From: SIG459 sp045631645 | Lineage (GTDB): Bacteria; Bacillota; Clostridia; Oscillospirales; Oscillospiraceae | Reading direction: 5' to 3' | DNA: 64,000 nt | Assembly: GCA_045631645.1 (NCBI GenBank) | Contig: JAZQVC010000004.1 | Span: forward strand, 1 to 64,000 | Part shown: in pieces, positions 18,670 to 27,164 of the stretch | Numbering within the stretch: position 1 is the first letter of the stretch | How the letters are laid out: every line of letters begins with the position of its first letter | The notes under the pieces: model-generated | What the model was told of the DNA's origin: nothing | Seen by the model: only the letters and a program-made list of their open reading frames with translations | Database searches by the model: none | Made by a program: the position numbers and the translations under genes

Positions 18670-19761
18670 ATGTCTAACAGAATTTTCCAGAGCGTTATTG
18701 TTCAGATGAAGGATGCTGCTGACCGCACCTTTGGCGTTGTCAATAATCAGGGCTATGTTGTTGCATGCAACGAACTCAGCCTCATCGGTTCTCTTCTCGA
18801 TGATGTTCAGAGCATAAGCGGAGAAGCTCCTGACCAGATCTACGTCACCCCTGCCCGTACATATAAGATCTTCGGCAGCGTTGATTCCCAGTTTGATTAT
18901 GCTGTATTTGTCAACGGTCATGATGCTATTGCAAAATGCATTTGCGTTCTTGCAGCCGTCGCAATGGCTGAGGCAAAAACCAACTATGAAGAGAAGCATG
19001 ATAAGGCAACATTCATCAAGAATATTATTTCCGATAATATTCTCCCCGGTGATGTGTATGTCCGCGCAAAGGAACTTCATTTCGCCGCTGATATTTATCG
19101 CGTTGTTTTCCTCATCCGTCAGGTAGGTAAGAGCGATGTTTCCGCCATTGAACTTCTTCAGAATCTTTTCCCCGACAGACAGCGTGATTTTGTCCTTTCT
19201 ATCTCCGAAAGTGACCTTGTTCTTATAAAGGAAATGTCTCCCTCCTACGATAATTCCGAGCTTTTTGCAATCGCACAGAACATTGAGAACGCAATGCAGA
19301 AGGAGTTTGGCATTAAAACTGTCATTGGTATCGGCACCACCGCTCATCATCTTCGCGAGCTTGCTGACCGCTATAAGGAAGCCCAGGTGGCTATCGAAGT
19401 CGGCAAGGTATTCGATGATGATAACAGCATCATCCATTACGAAAATCTCGGCCTGGGACGCATTATCTATCAGCTGCCCACCACCCTTTGTGAAATGTTC
19501 CTTTCCGAAGTTTTCAAGAAGAACCCCATTGAAAGCCTTGATCAGGAAACTCTCTTCACCATTAACAAGTTCTTTGAGAACAATCTGAACGTTTCCGAGA
19601 CCAGCCGCAAGCTTTTTGTACATAGAAACACCCTTGTATATCGCCTTGAGAAGATTAAGAAGCTTACCGGTCTTGATCTGCGCGAGTTTGACCATGCAAT
19701 CATCTTCAAAGTTGCTCTGATGGTTAAAAAATATCTCAGCTCTCAGGTAAAGCAGTATTAA
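18670..19761 (+). CDS. PucR/CdaR-type helix-turn-helix transcriptional regulator
   Basis: A 363-residue protein. The C-terminal 60 residues are the HTH of the PucR/CdaR family (FFENNLNVSETSRKLFVHRN then TLVYRLEKIKKLTGLDLREF), preceded by a GGDEF-like dimerisation region (about 200-280, with VIGIGTTAHHLRELADRYKEA). The N-terminal 150 residues form a sensor-like domain that is not recognisable. Members respond to small metabolites, but no ligand can be proposed here. It sits 79 bases upstream of ftsE in the same direction with only a weak hairpin (19781-19801) between, so it may be co-transcribed with, and possibly control, the division and wall genes that follow. AGGAGGG precedes the ATG. Confidence 0.75.
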   Translation: MSNRIFQSVIVQMKDAADRTFGVVNNQGYVVACNELSLIGSLLDDVQSISGEAPDQIYVTPARTYKIFGSVDSQFDYAVFVNGHDAIAKCICVLAAVAMAEAKTNYEEKHDKATFIKNIISDNILPGDVYVRAKELHFAADIYRVVFLIRQVGKSDVSAIELLQNLFPDRQRDFVLSISESDLVLIKEMSPSYDNSELFAIAQNIENAMQKEFGIKTVIGIGTTAHHLRELADRYKEAQVAIEVGKVFDDDNSIIHYENLGLGRIIYQLPTTLCEMFLSEVFKKNPIESLDQETLFTINKFFENNLNVSETSRKLFVHRNTLVYRLEKIKKLTGLDLREFDHAIIFKVALMVKKYLSSQVKQY

Positions 19762-19780
19762 TTTTAACATTAAAATCAGG

Positions 19781-19801
19781 AAGCAAATTTGATGCTTTTT
19801 T
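19781..19801 (+). terminator. Weak terminator-like hairpin before ftsE
   Basis: AAGCA (19781-19785) and TGCTT (19793-19797) are followed by TTTT, and the flanking bases ACATTAAAA/TTTTAATGT can extend the pairing. The stem is AT-rich; partial termination between the regulator gene and ftsE is possible, but no convincing ftsE promoter was seen. Confidence 0.35.
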
Positions 19802-19840
19802 AATGTAGATTGAATCCAACAAAATGGAGGAATGTGATTT

Positions 19841-20530
19841 ATGATTTCAATTAACGATGTTTCAATGGTTTATAAAACCAGCGGAACCGTCGCTGCAAAT
19901 CACCTTAATATCAATATCGAAGAGGGCGAGTTTGTATTTCTTGTCGGTCCTTCCGGAAGCGGTAAGACCACTATCATCAAGCTCCTCACCGGTGAGATAA
20001 AGGCAAGCGAAGGTGAAATCAGCGTCAACGGATACGACCTTAGCACTATTCGCCGCCGCATGCTGCCCAAGTTCCGCCGCACTCTCGGCGTAATTTTCCA
20101 GGATTTCCGTCTTATCGAGGATAAGACTGTTTATGACAATGTTGCTTTTGCTATGCATGTTGTAGGCGCATCCAAGAAGGAAATTCAGGAGCGCGTGCCC
20201 TATGTTCTGGCTCTCGTCGGCCTTGAGGGACGCGAGAAGCGTTATCCTCAGGAGCTTTCCGGCGGTGAGCAGCAGCGTGTTGCTATCGCAAGAGCTCTTG
20301 TAAACCGTCCCCGCGTTATCATCGCGGACGAGCCCACCGGCAACCTTGACCCCGCAAAGAGCCTTGAGCTCATGCTTTTGCTTCAGAAGATCAACGAACT
20401 GGGTACCACCGTTCTGGTTGTTACCCACGAAAAGGAACTGGTAAACGCCTTTGCCAAGCGAGTAATTTCAATCGAGGCAGGCAGTGTAGTCAGTGACGGA
20501 ATGGATGGGTATTACGCATATGAAGCTTAA
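19841..20530 (+). CDS. ftsE: Cell-division ABC transporter ATPase FtsE
   Basis: A 229-residue ABC ATPase: Walker A GPSGSGKTTIIKLL (about residues 36-49), signature LSGGEQQRVAIARAL and Walker B VIIADEPTGNLDP. The size and the segment LGVIFQDFRLIEDKTVYDNV are typical of FtsE. With FtsX it forms a complex at the division site or sidewall that uses ATP to switch on peptidoglycan hydrolases outside the membrane. ftsX begins inside the last codons of ftsE, and a peptidoglycan hydrolase gene follows, so enzyme and activator are encoded together. Confidence 0.95.
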   Translation: MISINDVSMVYKTSGTVAANHLNINIEEGEFVFLVGPSGSGKTTIIKLLTGEIKASEGEISVNGYDLSTIRRRMLPKFRRTLGVIFQDFRLIEDKTVYDNVAFAMHVVGASKKEIQERVPYVLALVGLEGREKRYPQELSGGEQQRVAIARALVNRPRVIIADEPTGNLDPAKSLELMLLLQKINELGTTVLVVTHEKELVNAFAKRVISIEAGSVVSDGMDGYYAYEA

Positions 20531-21407
20531 CAGACTCTTTCACCTCATAAAAGAGGGTATTAAAAGCATATTCACTCACGGATTTATGTCTTTCGCATCC
20601 GTGACCATTATTGTGGCCTGCCTGCTTATCATGGGCAGCTTCTCCCTTCTCAGCTTTAACATCAACGAGATGATCGGTGAGATGGAGCGCGATAACGAAA
20701 TTCTTGCTTTCGTTGATGAAGAACTCAGCGACGAAGAGGCAATGGATATTCAGCATCGCATTGAGGCAATCAGCAACGTCAGCTCTGTTCGATTTGTTTC
20801 CCGCGAGGAAGCTTTTGAGAATTTCAAGGCTGAGTATGACGATGACTCCAGATTTGAAGATCTCCCCGACACAACCCTTCGCCATAGATACGCTATCCAC
20901 ATGGAAGATCTGGCTCTTATGGAGAGCACTGCAGCAGACATCAAGGCTGTGAACGGCATTGCTGATGTTGGCGCTGAGCTTGAAATAGGCAAGGCAATTA
21001 TTGTTGTACGCAATGTTATCAGTGTTGTTTCTCTTATCATCATTGCAATTCTCTTTGTCGTCAGCGTGTTTATCATGAACAACACCATTAAGCTCGCTAC
21101 ATATAGCCGCAGAGAAGAGATTGCTATAATGAAGATGGTTGGAGCAAGCAATTCCTTCATTCGCTTCCCCTTTGTTGTTGAAGGTCTTATCCTCGGCCTT
21201 CTGGGCGGCGCTATTGCATTCTTTGTCCAGTGGGGTCTTTATAGTCTCGTAACCGAGAAGATGATGACCAGCCTTATCGGCACTCTTGTCAGCGTTGTTG
21301 CCTTTGATGTTCTTCTTTGGCCCATGCTGGCAGTGTTCCTCGGAATTGGACTTATTGTCGGCGTTTTCGGCAGCAGTGTTGCAATCAGAAACTATTTGAA
21401 GGTCTGA
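20520..21407 (+). CDS. ftsX: Cell-division protein FtsX
   Basis: A 295-residue membrane protein: one N-terminal helix (FASVTIIVACLLIMGSFSLL), a large extracytoplasmic domain (about 50-165) and three C-terminal helices with the FtsX motif SRREEIAIMKMVGASNSFIR between the first two. The start is taken as ATG 20520 (MKLNRLFHLIKEGIKSIF), which overlaps ftsE by 11 bases; a GTG 27 bases upstream is in frame but gives an untypical N-terminus. The extracytoplasmic loop would contact the M23 hydrolase encoded next. Confidence 0.93.
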   Translation: MKLNRLFHLIKEGIKSIFTHGFMSFASVTIIVACLLIMGSFSLLSFNINEMIGEMERDNEILAFVDEELSDEEAMDIQHRIEAISNVSSVRFVSREEAFENFKAEYDDDSRFEDLPDTTLRHRYAIHMEDLALMESTAADIKAVNGIADVGAELEIGKAIIVVRNVISVVSLIIIAILFVVSVFIMNNTIKLATYSRREEIAIMKMVGASNSFIRFPFVVEGLILGLLGGAIAFFVQWGLYSLVTEKMMTSLIGTLVSVVAFDVLLWPMLAVFLGIGLIVGVFGSSVAIRNYLKV

Positions 21408-21453
21408 TAAGATCCCGACAGAGCTTTATTTATTCCCCTCAAAGGAGGACTTT

Positions 21454-22722
21454 ATGTCTAACAAAAAATTTGTACGCATTGTCTGCCTCGTTCTTGCGGC
21501 AGTAATGCTTATCGGCCTTGTGTTTGTGGGCGTTGGCAGCTTTTCTGCCGGAGCAGTAAGCCAGGCTGATATTGATGCTCTTGAAGATGAGCGTCAGGCT
21601 ATTCGCGACCAGCAGGACCTTGTTATCGAACAGATGTCGGCGCTTGAGGATGAAAAAGCCTCCGTTATTGCCCGCAAGGAAGCTCTGGATAAGCAGAATG
21701 AGCTCAACCGTCAGGAAATTGAGATAATCAATGAGCAGATTGAGCTTTATGATGAGATGATCTCCAATAAGGAGATTGAGCTTGCCGAAGCCGTTGCAGC
21801 CGAGGAGAAGCAGTTTGAAGTTTACCGCGGCCGCGTAAGAGCAATGGAGGAAAACAGCTCCTGGTCTTATCTTTCCTTCATCCTCAAAGCCGGTAGCATT
21901 TCCGAAATGCTTGGTCGTCTGGATGATATTCTGGACATTATGAAGTATGACCAGGCTCTTGAGGAAGAGTATGTTGCCGCACGCGAGTTCGTTGAAGAAG
22001 TCAAGGCCGAATATGAGCTTATCCAGGAACAGCAGGAGGAGAAGAAAGAAGAACTCACTGCCGAAAAGGAAAAGCTTGAAAAGGAAATCGAGAAGGCCTT
22101 TGTCATGATCCAGGAACTGGAGGATGATATTGCGGCTTATACCGAGGCCTATAATGAGAACCAGCTTCTCGAGGTTGAGGTAAATAACAAGATCGAGCAG
22201 AAACAGAAGGAACTTGCAGCCCAGCAGGCCGCACAGCAGCGTCCCAGTTATAGCGGTGGCGGCGTCGGCGGTGCAGGCAGCACCGTGCCCTCCATCGGTA
22301 CCAACACCGGCGGCGGTTATTATTGGCCCGTAAGCTCCACTTACATAACCAGCGCTTTCGGAGATCGCGTGCATCCCATATTCGGAACTGTTAAGTTCCA
22401 CGCAGGTGTTGACGTTGCTGCAAACGCAGGGGCTACCATCGGCGCTGCTCAGGCAGGCACCGTAGGTATTGCCGAATACAGCTCTTCTTACGGAAACTAT
22501 GTTGTTGTCTATCATGCAGATGGCAACTCCACCCTTTATGCTCATATGAGCTCAATGGCTGTCACCGCAGGTCAGTATGTAAGCCGCGGACAGACCCTTG
22601 GTTATGTCGGTTCTACCGGCTGGTCCACAGGTCCCCACCTCCATTATGAGGTTCGTATGGGCGGCTGTGTTGACCCCCTCAGCTTCTATAACATAGGATT
22701 TTCTTTCTCTCCCACTGCCTGA
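21454..22722 (+). CDS. Secreted M23 peptidase with coiled coil (FtsEX partner, EnvC-like)
   Basis: A 422-residue exported protein: signal peptide/anchor (residues 1-32, VRIVCLVLAAVMLIGLVFVG), a long coiled coil (about 35-265, rich in Glu/Lys/Gln with DALEDERQAIRDQQDLV at its start), a Gly/Ser-rich linker, and a C-terminal M23 (LytM) domain. The zinc ligands are present: HAGVD and HLHYE, so unlike E. coli EnvC it is probably an active endopeptidase cutting peptide cross-links. The coiled coil plus position directly after ftsX argues that FtsEX controls it. AAAGGAGG precedes the ATG. A strong terminator follows. Confidence 0.88.
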   Translation: MSNKKFVRIVCLVLAAVMLIGLVFVGVGSFSAGAVSQADIDALEDERQAIRDQQDLVIEQMSALEDEKASVIARKEALDKQNELNRQEIEIINEQIELYDEMISNKEIELAEAVAAEEKQFEVYRGRVRAMEENSSWSYLSFILKAGSISEMLGRLDDILDIMKYDQALEEEYVAAREFVEEVKAEYELIQEQQEEKKEELTAEKEKLEKEIEKAFVMIQELEDDIAAYTEAYNENQLLEVEVNNKIEQKQKELAAQQAAQQRPSYSGGGVGGAGSTVPSIGTNTGGGYYWPVSSTYITSAFGDRVHPIFGTVKFHAGVDVAANAGATIGAAQAGTVGIAEYSSSYGNYVVVYHADGNSTLYAHMSSMAVTAGQYVSRGQTLGYVGSTGWSTGPHLHYEVRMGGCVDPLSFYNIGFSFSPTA

Positions 22723-22737
22723 TTGGGGAGATAATAT

Positions 22738-22779
22738 AAGTAACTGCCGGACTGTTTTTCCAGTCGGGCAGTTACTTTT
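22738..22779 (+). terminator. Intrinsic terminator after the M23 peptidase gene
   Basis: The 11-bp stem AAGTAACTGCC (22738-22748) / GGCAGTTACTT (22767-22777) is extended by GACTG/CAGTC around a T-rich loop and ends in a short T-run. It separates the ftsEX cluster from the S41 protease gene. Confidence 0.8.
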
Positions 22780-22830
22780 AGTTATATAAGCCATACTATT
22801 ACAGTATTTTTCATCAAAGTGGTGATATAG

Positions 22831-23970
22831 TTGAACAGAAAATATGGATTTTGGTCTACGCTGGTATTGTGTTTTGGTTCTGCAGTGCTTACCCTTGCAA
22901 TTATTACAGCCTTATTTGTTAACTTTGCAGGTGGCAGGGAAGGCCTCGCATTTCTGAGCAAAATCAATACTGTCCGCAGCGTTGTTGATGAGTTTTATGT
23001 TGCCGATGTGGACTGGAACGCTGCCGCGGATGAGGTCTCCGCTGCAATCGTTAACGCATCGGGCGACCGCTGGAGCTATTATATGTCTGCAGAGCAATGT
23101 GCAGCATATATGGATAGAACTCAAAACTCCACCAAGGGAATAGGCGTAAGCGTCACCCTTGATGAGCAGGGAAGAGGAGCCTATGTTGTAAGCGTTGTAC
23201 CCGGATATCCTGCTGAAAGAGCGGGCATAAGAGCAGGCTGCGTGCTCACCGTTGTCAACGGTAAAAGCCTGGCAGGCTTTGATATAAGCGAGATGAGCGC
23301 TCTTATCAAATCCCAGAGCGGAGAGTATGAGATTCTTTTCCTTAACCCCGAGGGTGTGACCGAAACAGCTCTCATTACAAACGAGATTATCTATAATAGC
23401 CCCGTTTCCCACCGAATGGAGGAAAACAATATAGGCTATATCCGCATAGATAATTTCGAAAAAGGCGCCTGCGATGATTCCATAGCTGCCATTGAGGTGC
23501 TGAGGGAGCAGGGAGCAAAAGCCCTTGTTTTTGACGTTCGCTCAAATCCGGGTGGACAGCTTGGTGAACTGACAAGGCTTCTGGACTATCTTCTCCCTGC
23601 TGGCGAGATATTCGTCAGCGTAAGCGCTGATGGCGAGGAAAATATTTTTTATTCCGAAGAGGGCAGCATAAGCATGCCAATGGTGGTTCTCATTAATGAG
23701 CACAGCTATTCCGCTGCGGAGTTTTTCGCTGCTGCGCTTCGGGAATACGAGGTGGCAACTGTTGTGGGAATGCCCAGCACCGGCAAGGCAAGAAGCCAGC
23801 AGACTTTTATCCTCGATGACGGCAGTGCCGTTCATATTTCCACACACAATTATCTTACCCCCAATAGAGTGAGCCTTGCAGAGCAGGGCGGATTAATCCC
23901 CGATATTCAGGTGGAGATTATTGGCAGTGTGGATAGCCAGCTTATGAAAGCTTTGGAATATCTTTCTTGA
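22831..23970 (+). CDS. S41-family C-terminal processing peptidase
   Basis: A 379-residue membrane-anchored protease: N-terminal helix (about 8-30), a PDZ domain (about 95-175, with GIGVSVTLDEQGRGAYVVSV) and the S41 core. The catalytic serine is in NEHSYSAAEFFAAAL and the lysine in GMPSTGKARSQ. CtpA/CtpB enzymes process secreted proteins and often sit beside M23 peptidases and ftsEX; here a wall-hydrolase related substrate is plausible but unproven. The start is TTG 22831 with GGTGAT 4 bases before. No own promoter could be defined with confidence. The greA promoter overlaps its stop codon. Confidence 0.88.
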   Translation: MNRKYGFWSTLVLCFGSAVLTLAIITALFVNFAGGREGLAFLSKINTVRSVVDEFYVADVDWNAAADEVSAAIVNASGDRWSYYMSAEQCAAYMDRTQNSTKGIGVSVTLDEQGRGAYVVSVVPGYPAERAGIRAGCVLTVVNGKSLAGFDISEMSALIKSQSGEYEILFLNPEGVTETALITNEIIYNSPVSHRMEENNIGYIRIDNFEKGACDDSIAAIEVLREQGAKALVFDVRSNPGGQLGELTRLLDYLLPAGEIFVSVSADGEENIFYSEEGSISMPMVVLINEHSYSAAEFFAAALREYEVATVVGMPSTGKARSQQTFILDDGSAVHISTHNYLTPNRVSLAEQGGLIPDIQVEIIGSVDSQLMKALEYLS

Positions 23971-23995
23971 CATAAAGCGAACTTGCACTTATAAT
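23967..23995 (+). promoter_or_regulatory. Promoter of greA-lysS
   Basis: Perfect TTGACA (23967-23972) and TATAAT (23990-23995) are spaced by 17 bases. The -35 box contains the TGA stop codon of the S41 protease gene. Confidence 0.88.
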
Positions 23996-24062
23996 ACAAG
24001 ATTGGTATTTAGCGTACTTTATTAATAAAAAATAATTACAATATATCGGAAGGAAGACAGTA

Positions 24063-24539
24063 ATGGGTAACGAAAACAGATTCAAAATGAGTCAGGAGCG
24101 CCTTGACGAGCTTAAGCAGGAACTGGAATATCTCCAGACCGTCAGGGAAAAGGAAGTAGCCGAGCAGATCAAGGAAGCAAGAAGCTTCGGTGACCTTTCC
24201 GAAAACAGCGAATATGACGAGGCAAAAACCGAACAGGGCAAGCTCTATTCCAGAATCGCAGAGGTCAAGAACCTCATCGAAAATGCTGAAATCATCGAAG
24301 TAACCCATCTTGCAGGCAAGGTCGGCCACGGCAGCCGCGTTAAGGTTAAGGACCTTGAGGAGAACATCGTTGAAGAGTATCAGATCGTTGGTTCTCAGGA
24401 AGCCAACCCCATGATCGGCCGCATCTCCAGCGACAGCCCCTTCGGCCGTGGACTTCTCGGTCACGTTGTTGGCGAGATCGTCACCATTGATGCTCCCGCA
24501 GGCCAGCTCCAGTTCGAAATACTGGAAATCAATAACTGA
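24063..24539 (+). CDS. greA: Transcription elongation factor GreA
   Basis: A 158-residue GreA with the N-terminal coiled-coil finger (residues about 8-80) whose tip carries the acidic pair in DLSENSEYDEAK. It enters the RNA polymerase secondary channel and stimulates cleavage of backtracked RNA. The C-terminal FKBP-like domain ends SPFGRGLLGHVVGE. The start ATG follows GGAAGG at 9 bases. lysS begins 14 bases after the stop, so the two are co-transcribed from the consensus promoter at 23967. Confidence 0.95.
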   Translation: MGNENRFKMSQERLDELKQELEYLQTVREKEVAEQIKEARSFGDLSENSEYDEAKTEQGKLYSRIAEVKNLIENAEIIEVTHLAGKVGHGSRVKVKDLEENIVEEYQIVGSQEANPMIGRISSDSPFGRGLLGHVVGEIVTIDAPAGQLQFEILEINN

Positions 24540-24553
24540 TTGGAGTGCTTATA

Positions 24554-26056
24554 ATGAGCGAAGAGATAAAGAACGTCCCTCAGGAGGAGAATCTCAGCGA
24601 GCTTCTGCAGATTCGCCGCGATAAGCTCAAGAACCTTCAGGATGAAGGCCGCGATCCTTTTGTGATCACCAAGTTTGATCGCAGCGCATTTTCCGCAGAC
24701 ATCAAGGCTGACTATGAAGCCTTTGAGGGCAAGACCGTTTCCGTTGCAGGACGCATTATGTCCAAGCGCGGAATGGGTAAGGCCATTTTCTGCCATATTA
24801 AGGATGACCGCGGACAGATTCAGCTTTACATCAAGAAAGACTCCGTTTCCGAAACTGAGTTTGCAGATTTCCGCAAGTATGATATCGGCGATATCATCGG
24901 TATTACCGGTTTCGTCTTCAAGACCAAGACCGAGGAAATTTCCGTTCACGCAGAGAAGGTTAGCCTCCTCAGCAAGAGTCTGCGTCCTCTCCCCGAAAAG
25001 TTCCACGGTATGACCAACACGGAGCTTAAGTATCGCCAGCGCTACGTTGACCTTATTATGTCCGACGCAAGCCGCCGCAACTTCGATATTCGCTCCAAGT
25101 TCATCCGTTTCCTCCGCAGCTATCTGGATAACAGAGGCTATATGGAGGTTGAAACCCCCGTCCTCAACACCATCGCAGGCGGTGCAGCTGCCCGTCCCTT
25201 CATTACTCACCATAACACTCTGGATATCGATATGTATATGCGTATCGCAACCGAGCTGCCCCTCAAGCGCCTCATTGTTGGCGGCATTGAGCGTGTTTAT
25301 GAAATCGGACGCATCTTCCGCAACGAAGGTATGGACACCAAGCATAACCCCGAGTTCACCACTGTTGAGCTTTATGAGGCTTATGCCGATTTCCACGATA
25401 TGATGGATATCGCAGAGGGCGTTATTGCAGGTGCTGCAAACGAGATTCTCGGTTCTTATCAGGTAGAGTGGATGGGCGAGACCATCGACCTCACTCCCGG
25501 TTGGAGAAGACTCAGCATGGTTGATGCTGTTAAGGAATATGTTGGTATCGACTTCGGCGCAATCAGCGATGACGCTGAGGCTGTTGCTGCCGCAAAGGCA
25601 ATCGGCGTTGAACTTGCCGATGCAGCAGAGAAGACATGGGGCAACGCTCTTTACGCATGCTTCGATCAGCGGGGTGAAGAGAAGCTTATCCAGCCCACCT
25701 TCATCACCATGTATCCCGTTGAGGTCAGCCCCCTGACCAAGCGCAGCCCCGCTGACCCCCGCCTCACCGAGCGCTTTGAGCTTTTCATTTGCCACAGTGA
25801 GCTGGCAAATGCTTATTCCGAGCTCAATGACCCCATCGACCAGCGCTATCGTTTCGAGAAGCAGGTTGAGCAGCGCGAGCGTGGCGACCATGAAACCGAG
25901 ATGCTGGACGAGGACTTCCTCCTGGCTCTGGAGTATGGCATGCCTCCCACCGGCGGCATGGGTATGGGCATTGACCGCTGCGTCATGCTTCTTACCGGCT
26001 GCGACTCCATCCGCGATGTCCTCCTGTTCCCCACCATGAAGCCCCTGGCAGAATAA
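24554..26056 (+). CDS. lysS: Lysyl-tRNA synthetase, class II
   Basis: A 500-residue LysRS: N-terminal OB-fold anticodon-binding domain (about 60-150) and class II core with motif 2 FRNEGMDTKHNPEFT and motif 3 GMGMGIDR. It charges tRNA-Lys in the cytoplasm. ATG 24554 is chosen because GGAG lies 8 bases upstream; the in-frame GTG 24545 overlaps that site. No T-box leader is present, and the 14-base gap after greA means expression follows the greA promoter. A terminator follows the stop. Confidence 0.96.
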   Translation: MSEEIKNVPQEENLSELLQIRRDKLKNLQDEGRDPFVITKFDRSAFSADIKADYEAFEGKTVSVAGRIMSKRGMGKAIFCHIKDDRGQIQLYIKKDSVSETEFADFRKYDIGDIIGITGFVFKTKTEEISVHAEKVSLLSKSLRPLPEKFHGMTNTELKYRQRYVDLIMSDASRRNFDIRSKFIRFLRSYLDNRGYMEVETPVLNTIAGGAAARPFITHHNTLDIDMYMRIATELPLKRLIVGGIERVYEIGRIFRNEGMDTKHNPEFTTVELYEAYADFHDMMDIAEGVIAGAANEILGSYQVEWMGETIDLTPGWRRLSMVDAVKEYVGIDFGAISDDAEAVAAAKAIGVELADAAEKTWGNALYACFDQRGEEKLIQPTFITMYPVEVSPLTKRSPADPRLTERFELFICHSELANAYSELNDPIDQRYRFEKQVEQRERGDHETEMLDEDFLLALEYGMPPTGGMGMGIDRCVMLLTGCDSIRDVLLFPTMKPLAE

Positions 26057-26067
26057 CAAGTTATAAA

Positions 26068-26109
26068 AAACAGCCGCACGTAGTTAAAAATATGTGCAGC
26101 TGTTTTTTT
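26068..26109 (+). terminator. Terminator of greA-lysS
   Basis: The paired segments AAACAGC and GCTGTTT, with inner GCAC/GTGC, are followed by seven T residues. It begins 12 bases after the lysS stop. Confidence 0.8.
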
Positions 26110-26208
26110 GTTGATTTTGTGTAAAAATATGGTAAAGTTGTTGTCACTCCCAACTATGTATTCTGCAAGAGACGTGGATATATGTTCAGCCATGATGAAA
26201 TAGTATAG

Positions 26209-26439
26209 GCATACAGACATACTCATACAACCTCCTTACTCCTCATTCCTATCAAAACAGTCGACTCTGTTTATATTGCAACCAAAAACATGAAGCCCAC
26301 TCAGGTTGCATCTATGGGTAAGGACAAGCATGGCGAAATCAAGAACATTCTTATTGATATTTATAATCATAATAATAACTGCCTCATCGGTTACACCGAT
26401 GAAGACAAGGCAAAGTATAACGCCCTCAAAAGCAGATAA
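26209..26439 (+). pseudogene. Decayed gene fragment of unknown origin
   Basis: One frame is open for 76 codons between TAG 26206-26208 and TAA 26437-26439 and reads like real protein, with the same codon preferences as the neighbours (IPIKTVDSVYIATKN, then HGEIKNILIDIYNHNNN and TDEDKAKYNALKSR). The only ATG codons (26290 and one eight codons later) have no ribosome site and would give 49 residues or fewer. The upstream part is missing and no promoter is visible, so this is most likely the 3' end of a lost gene. The family is not recognised. The rest of the 466-base gap (26110-26208, 26440-26489) holds nothing identifiable. Confidence 0.4.
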
Positions 26440-26489
26440 AAGCTTACGAGTGGCAACAAGCCCAAGCATAATAACGAGCTTCGAAAAAA

Positions 26490-26524
26490 GCGGCGCAGCC
26501 ATATAGGCTGCACCGCTTTTCTTT
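26490..26524. terminator. Bidirectional terminator before the lipoprotein gene end
   Basis: The 11-base arms GCGGCGCAGCC (26490-26500) and GGCTGCACCGC (26506-26516), with one mismatch and an ATATA loop, are followed by TTTTCTTT. AAAAAA precedes the stem, giving a U-run on the minus strand as well, which is what the leftward lipoprotein gene ends upon. Confidence 0.8.
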
Positions 26525-27023
26525 ATTTCAAAATTTCACTCAAAAATTCCCCGTTATAATTTTCACCAAAGCCGTTTGAGGCCACCAAAGACCAGGAATA
26601 GCCCTCATAGCTTATAATGATCTTGGCTGAGCTGTGCTCTGCGGAGGAATATTCGCTTATTTTGGCGCCATCTGCGCTTGTTTCGTTGATTATCTCATAA
26701 TTCGTGTAATCGCCGGATATGTCCTGTCCTTCGCCCAGCTGTTTTCTTACGCAGACTTCCATCTCGTCTTTTTGATAATTAAGCTCCAAAAGCACGTCGT
26801 TCATTGTGCGGAACGATACTGCGCTGAAGCCCTCGATATTCGCAGAAAGGCCCAAGGGGAAGCCTACGGCGTTTTCTGCGTCTTTCAGATTGGCGTGGCT
26901 TTTCCATGGGTTGGCTATCATGGTGTTTCCCGTTTCTTCCGGTGTGGCATACTCTTTGCCGCAGCCGAAAAGGAAGAAGGGAAGGGCGAGACACAAAATT
27001 ATAATTACTGCAAATTTTCTCAT
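26523..27023 (-). CDS. Small secreted lipoprotein, unknown function
   Basis: A 166-residue protein with a lipoprotein signal peptide (MRKFAVIIILCLALPFFLFG then Cys-Gly), so it should be anchored to the outer face of the membrane by its Cys about residue 21. The mature part starts with a short polar stretch and then NPWKSHANLKDAENAVGFPL, a pattern seen in DUF4367-type domains; that assignment is tentative. ATG 27023 gives the standard signal peptide and sits 10 bases after AAAGGAG; a GTG two codons upstream is also possible. It is divergent from the XRE gene, 141 bases away, with no evident shared operon. Confidence 0.65.
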   Translation of the reverse strand: MRKFAVIIILCLALPFFLFGCGKEYATPEETGNTMIANPWKSHANLKDAENAVGFPLGLSANIEGFSAVSFRTMNDVLLELNYQKDEMEVCVRKQLGEGQDISGDYTNYEIINETSADGAKISEYSSAEHSSAKIIISYEGYSWSLVASNGFGENYNGEFLSEILK

Positions 27024-27132
27024 GGGCACAAGTCTCCTTTGATCTATGTGTTGGATTATATCATAAAAAATGAAAACATCAATATTTGTGCGCCGATGTG
27101 ACCGAGCGTCACTTTTATTCCTTGCGAAATTA

Positions 27133-27146
27133 GGCTAAAATTAGCC
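27133..27146 (+). promoter_or_regulatory. Small inverted repeat, possible operator of the XRE gene
   Basis: GGCTAA (27133-27138) and TTAGCC (27141-27146), separated by AA, lie 18 bases before the XRE start codon and overlap a TAAAAT that could be a -10 box (27137-27142). Position and symmetry suggest an autoregulatory site; the -35 region is poor. Confidence 0.4.
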
Positions 27147-27164
27147 TCGAAAGGGGAGAGGACA

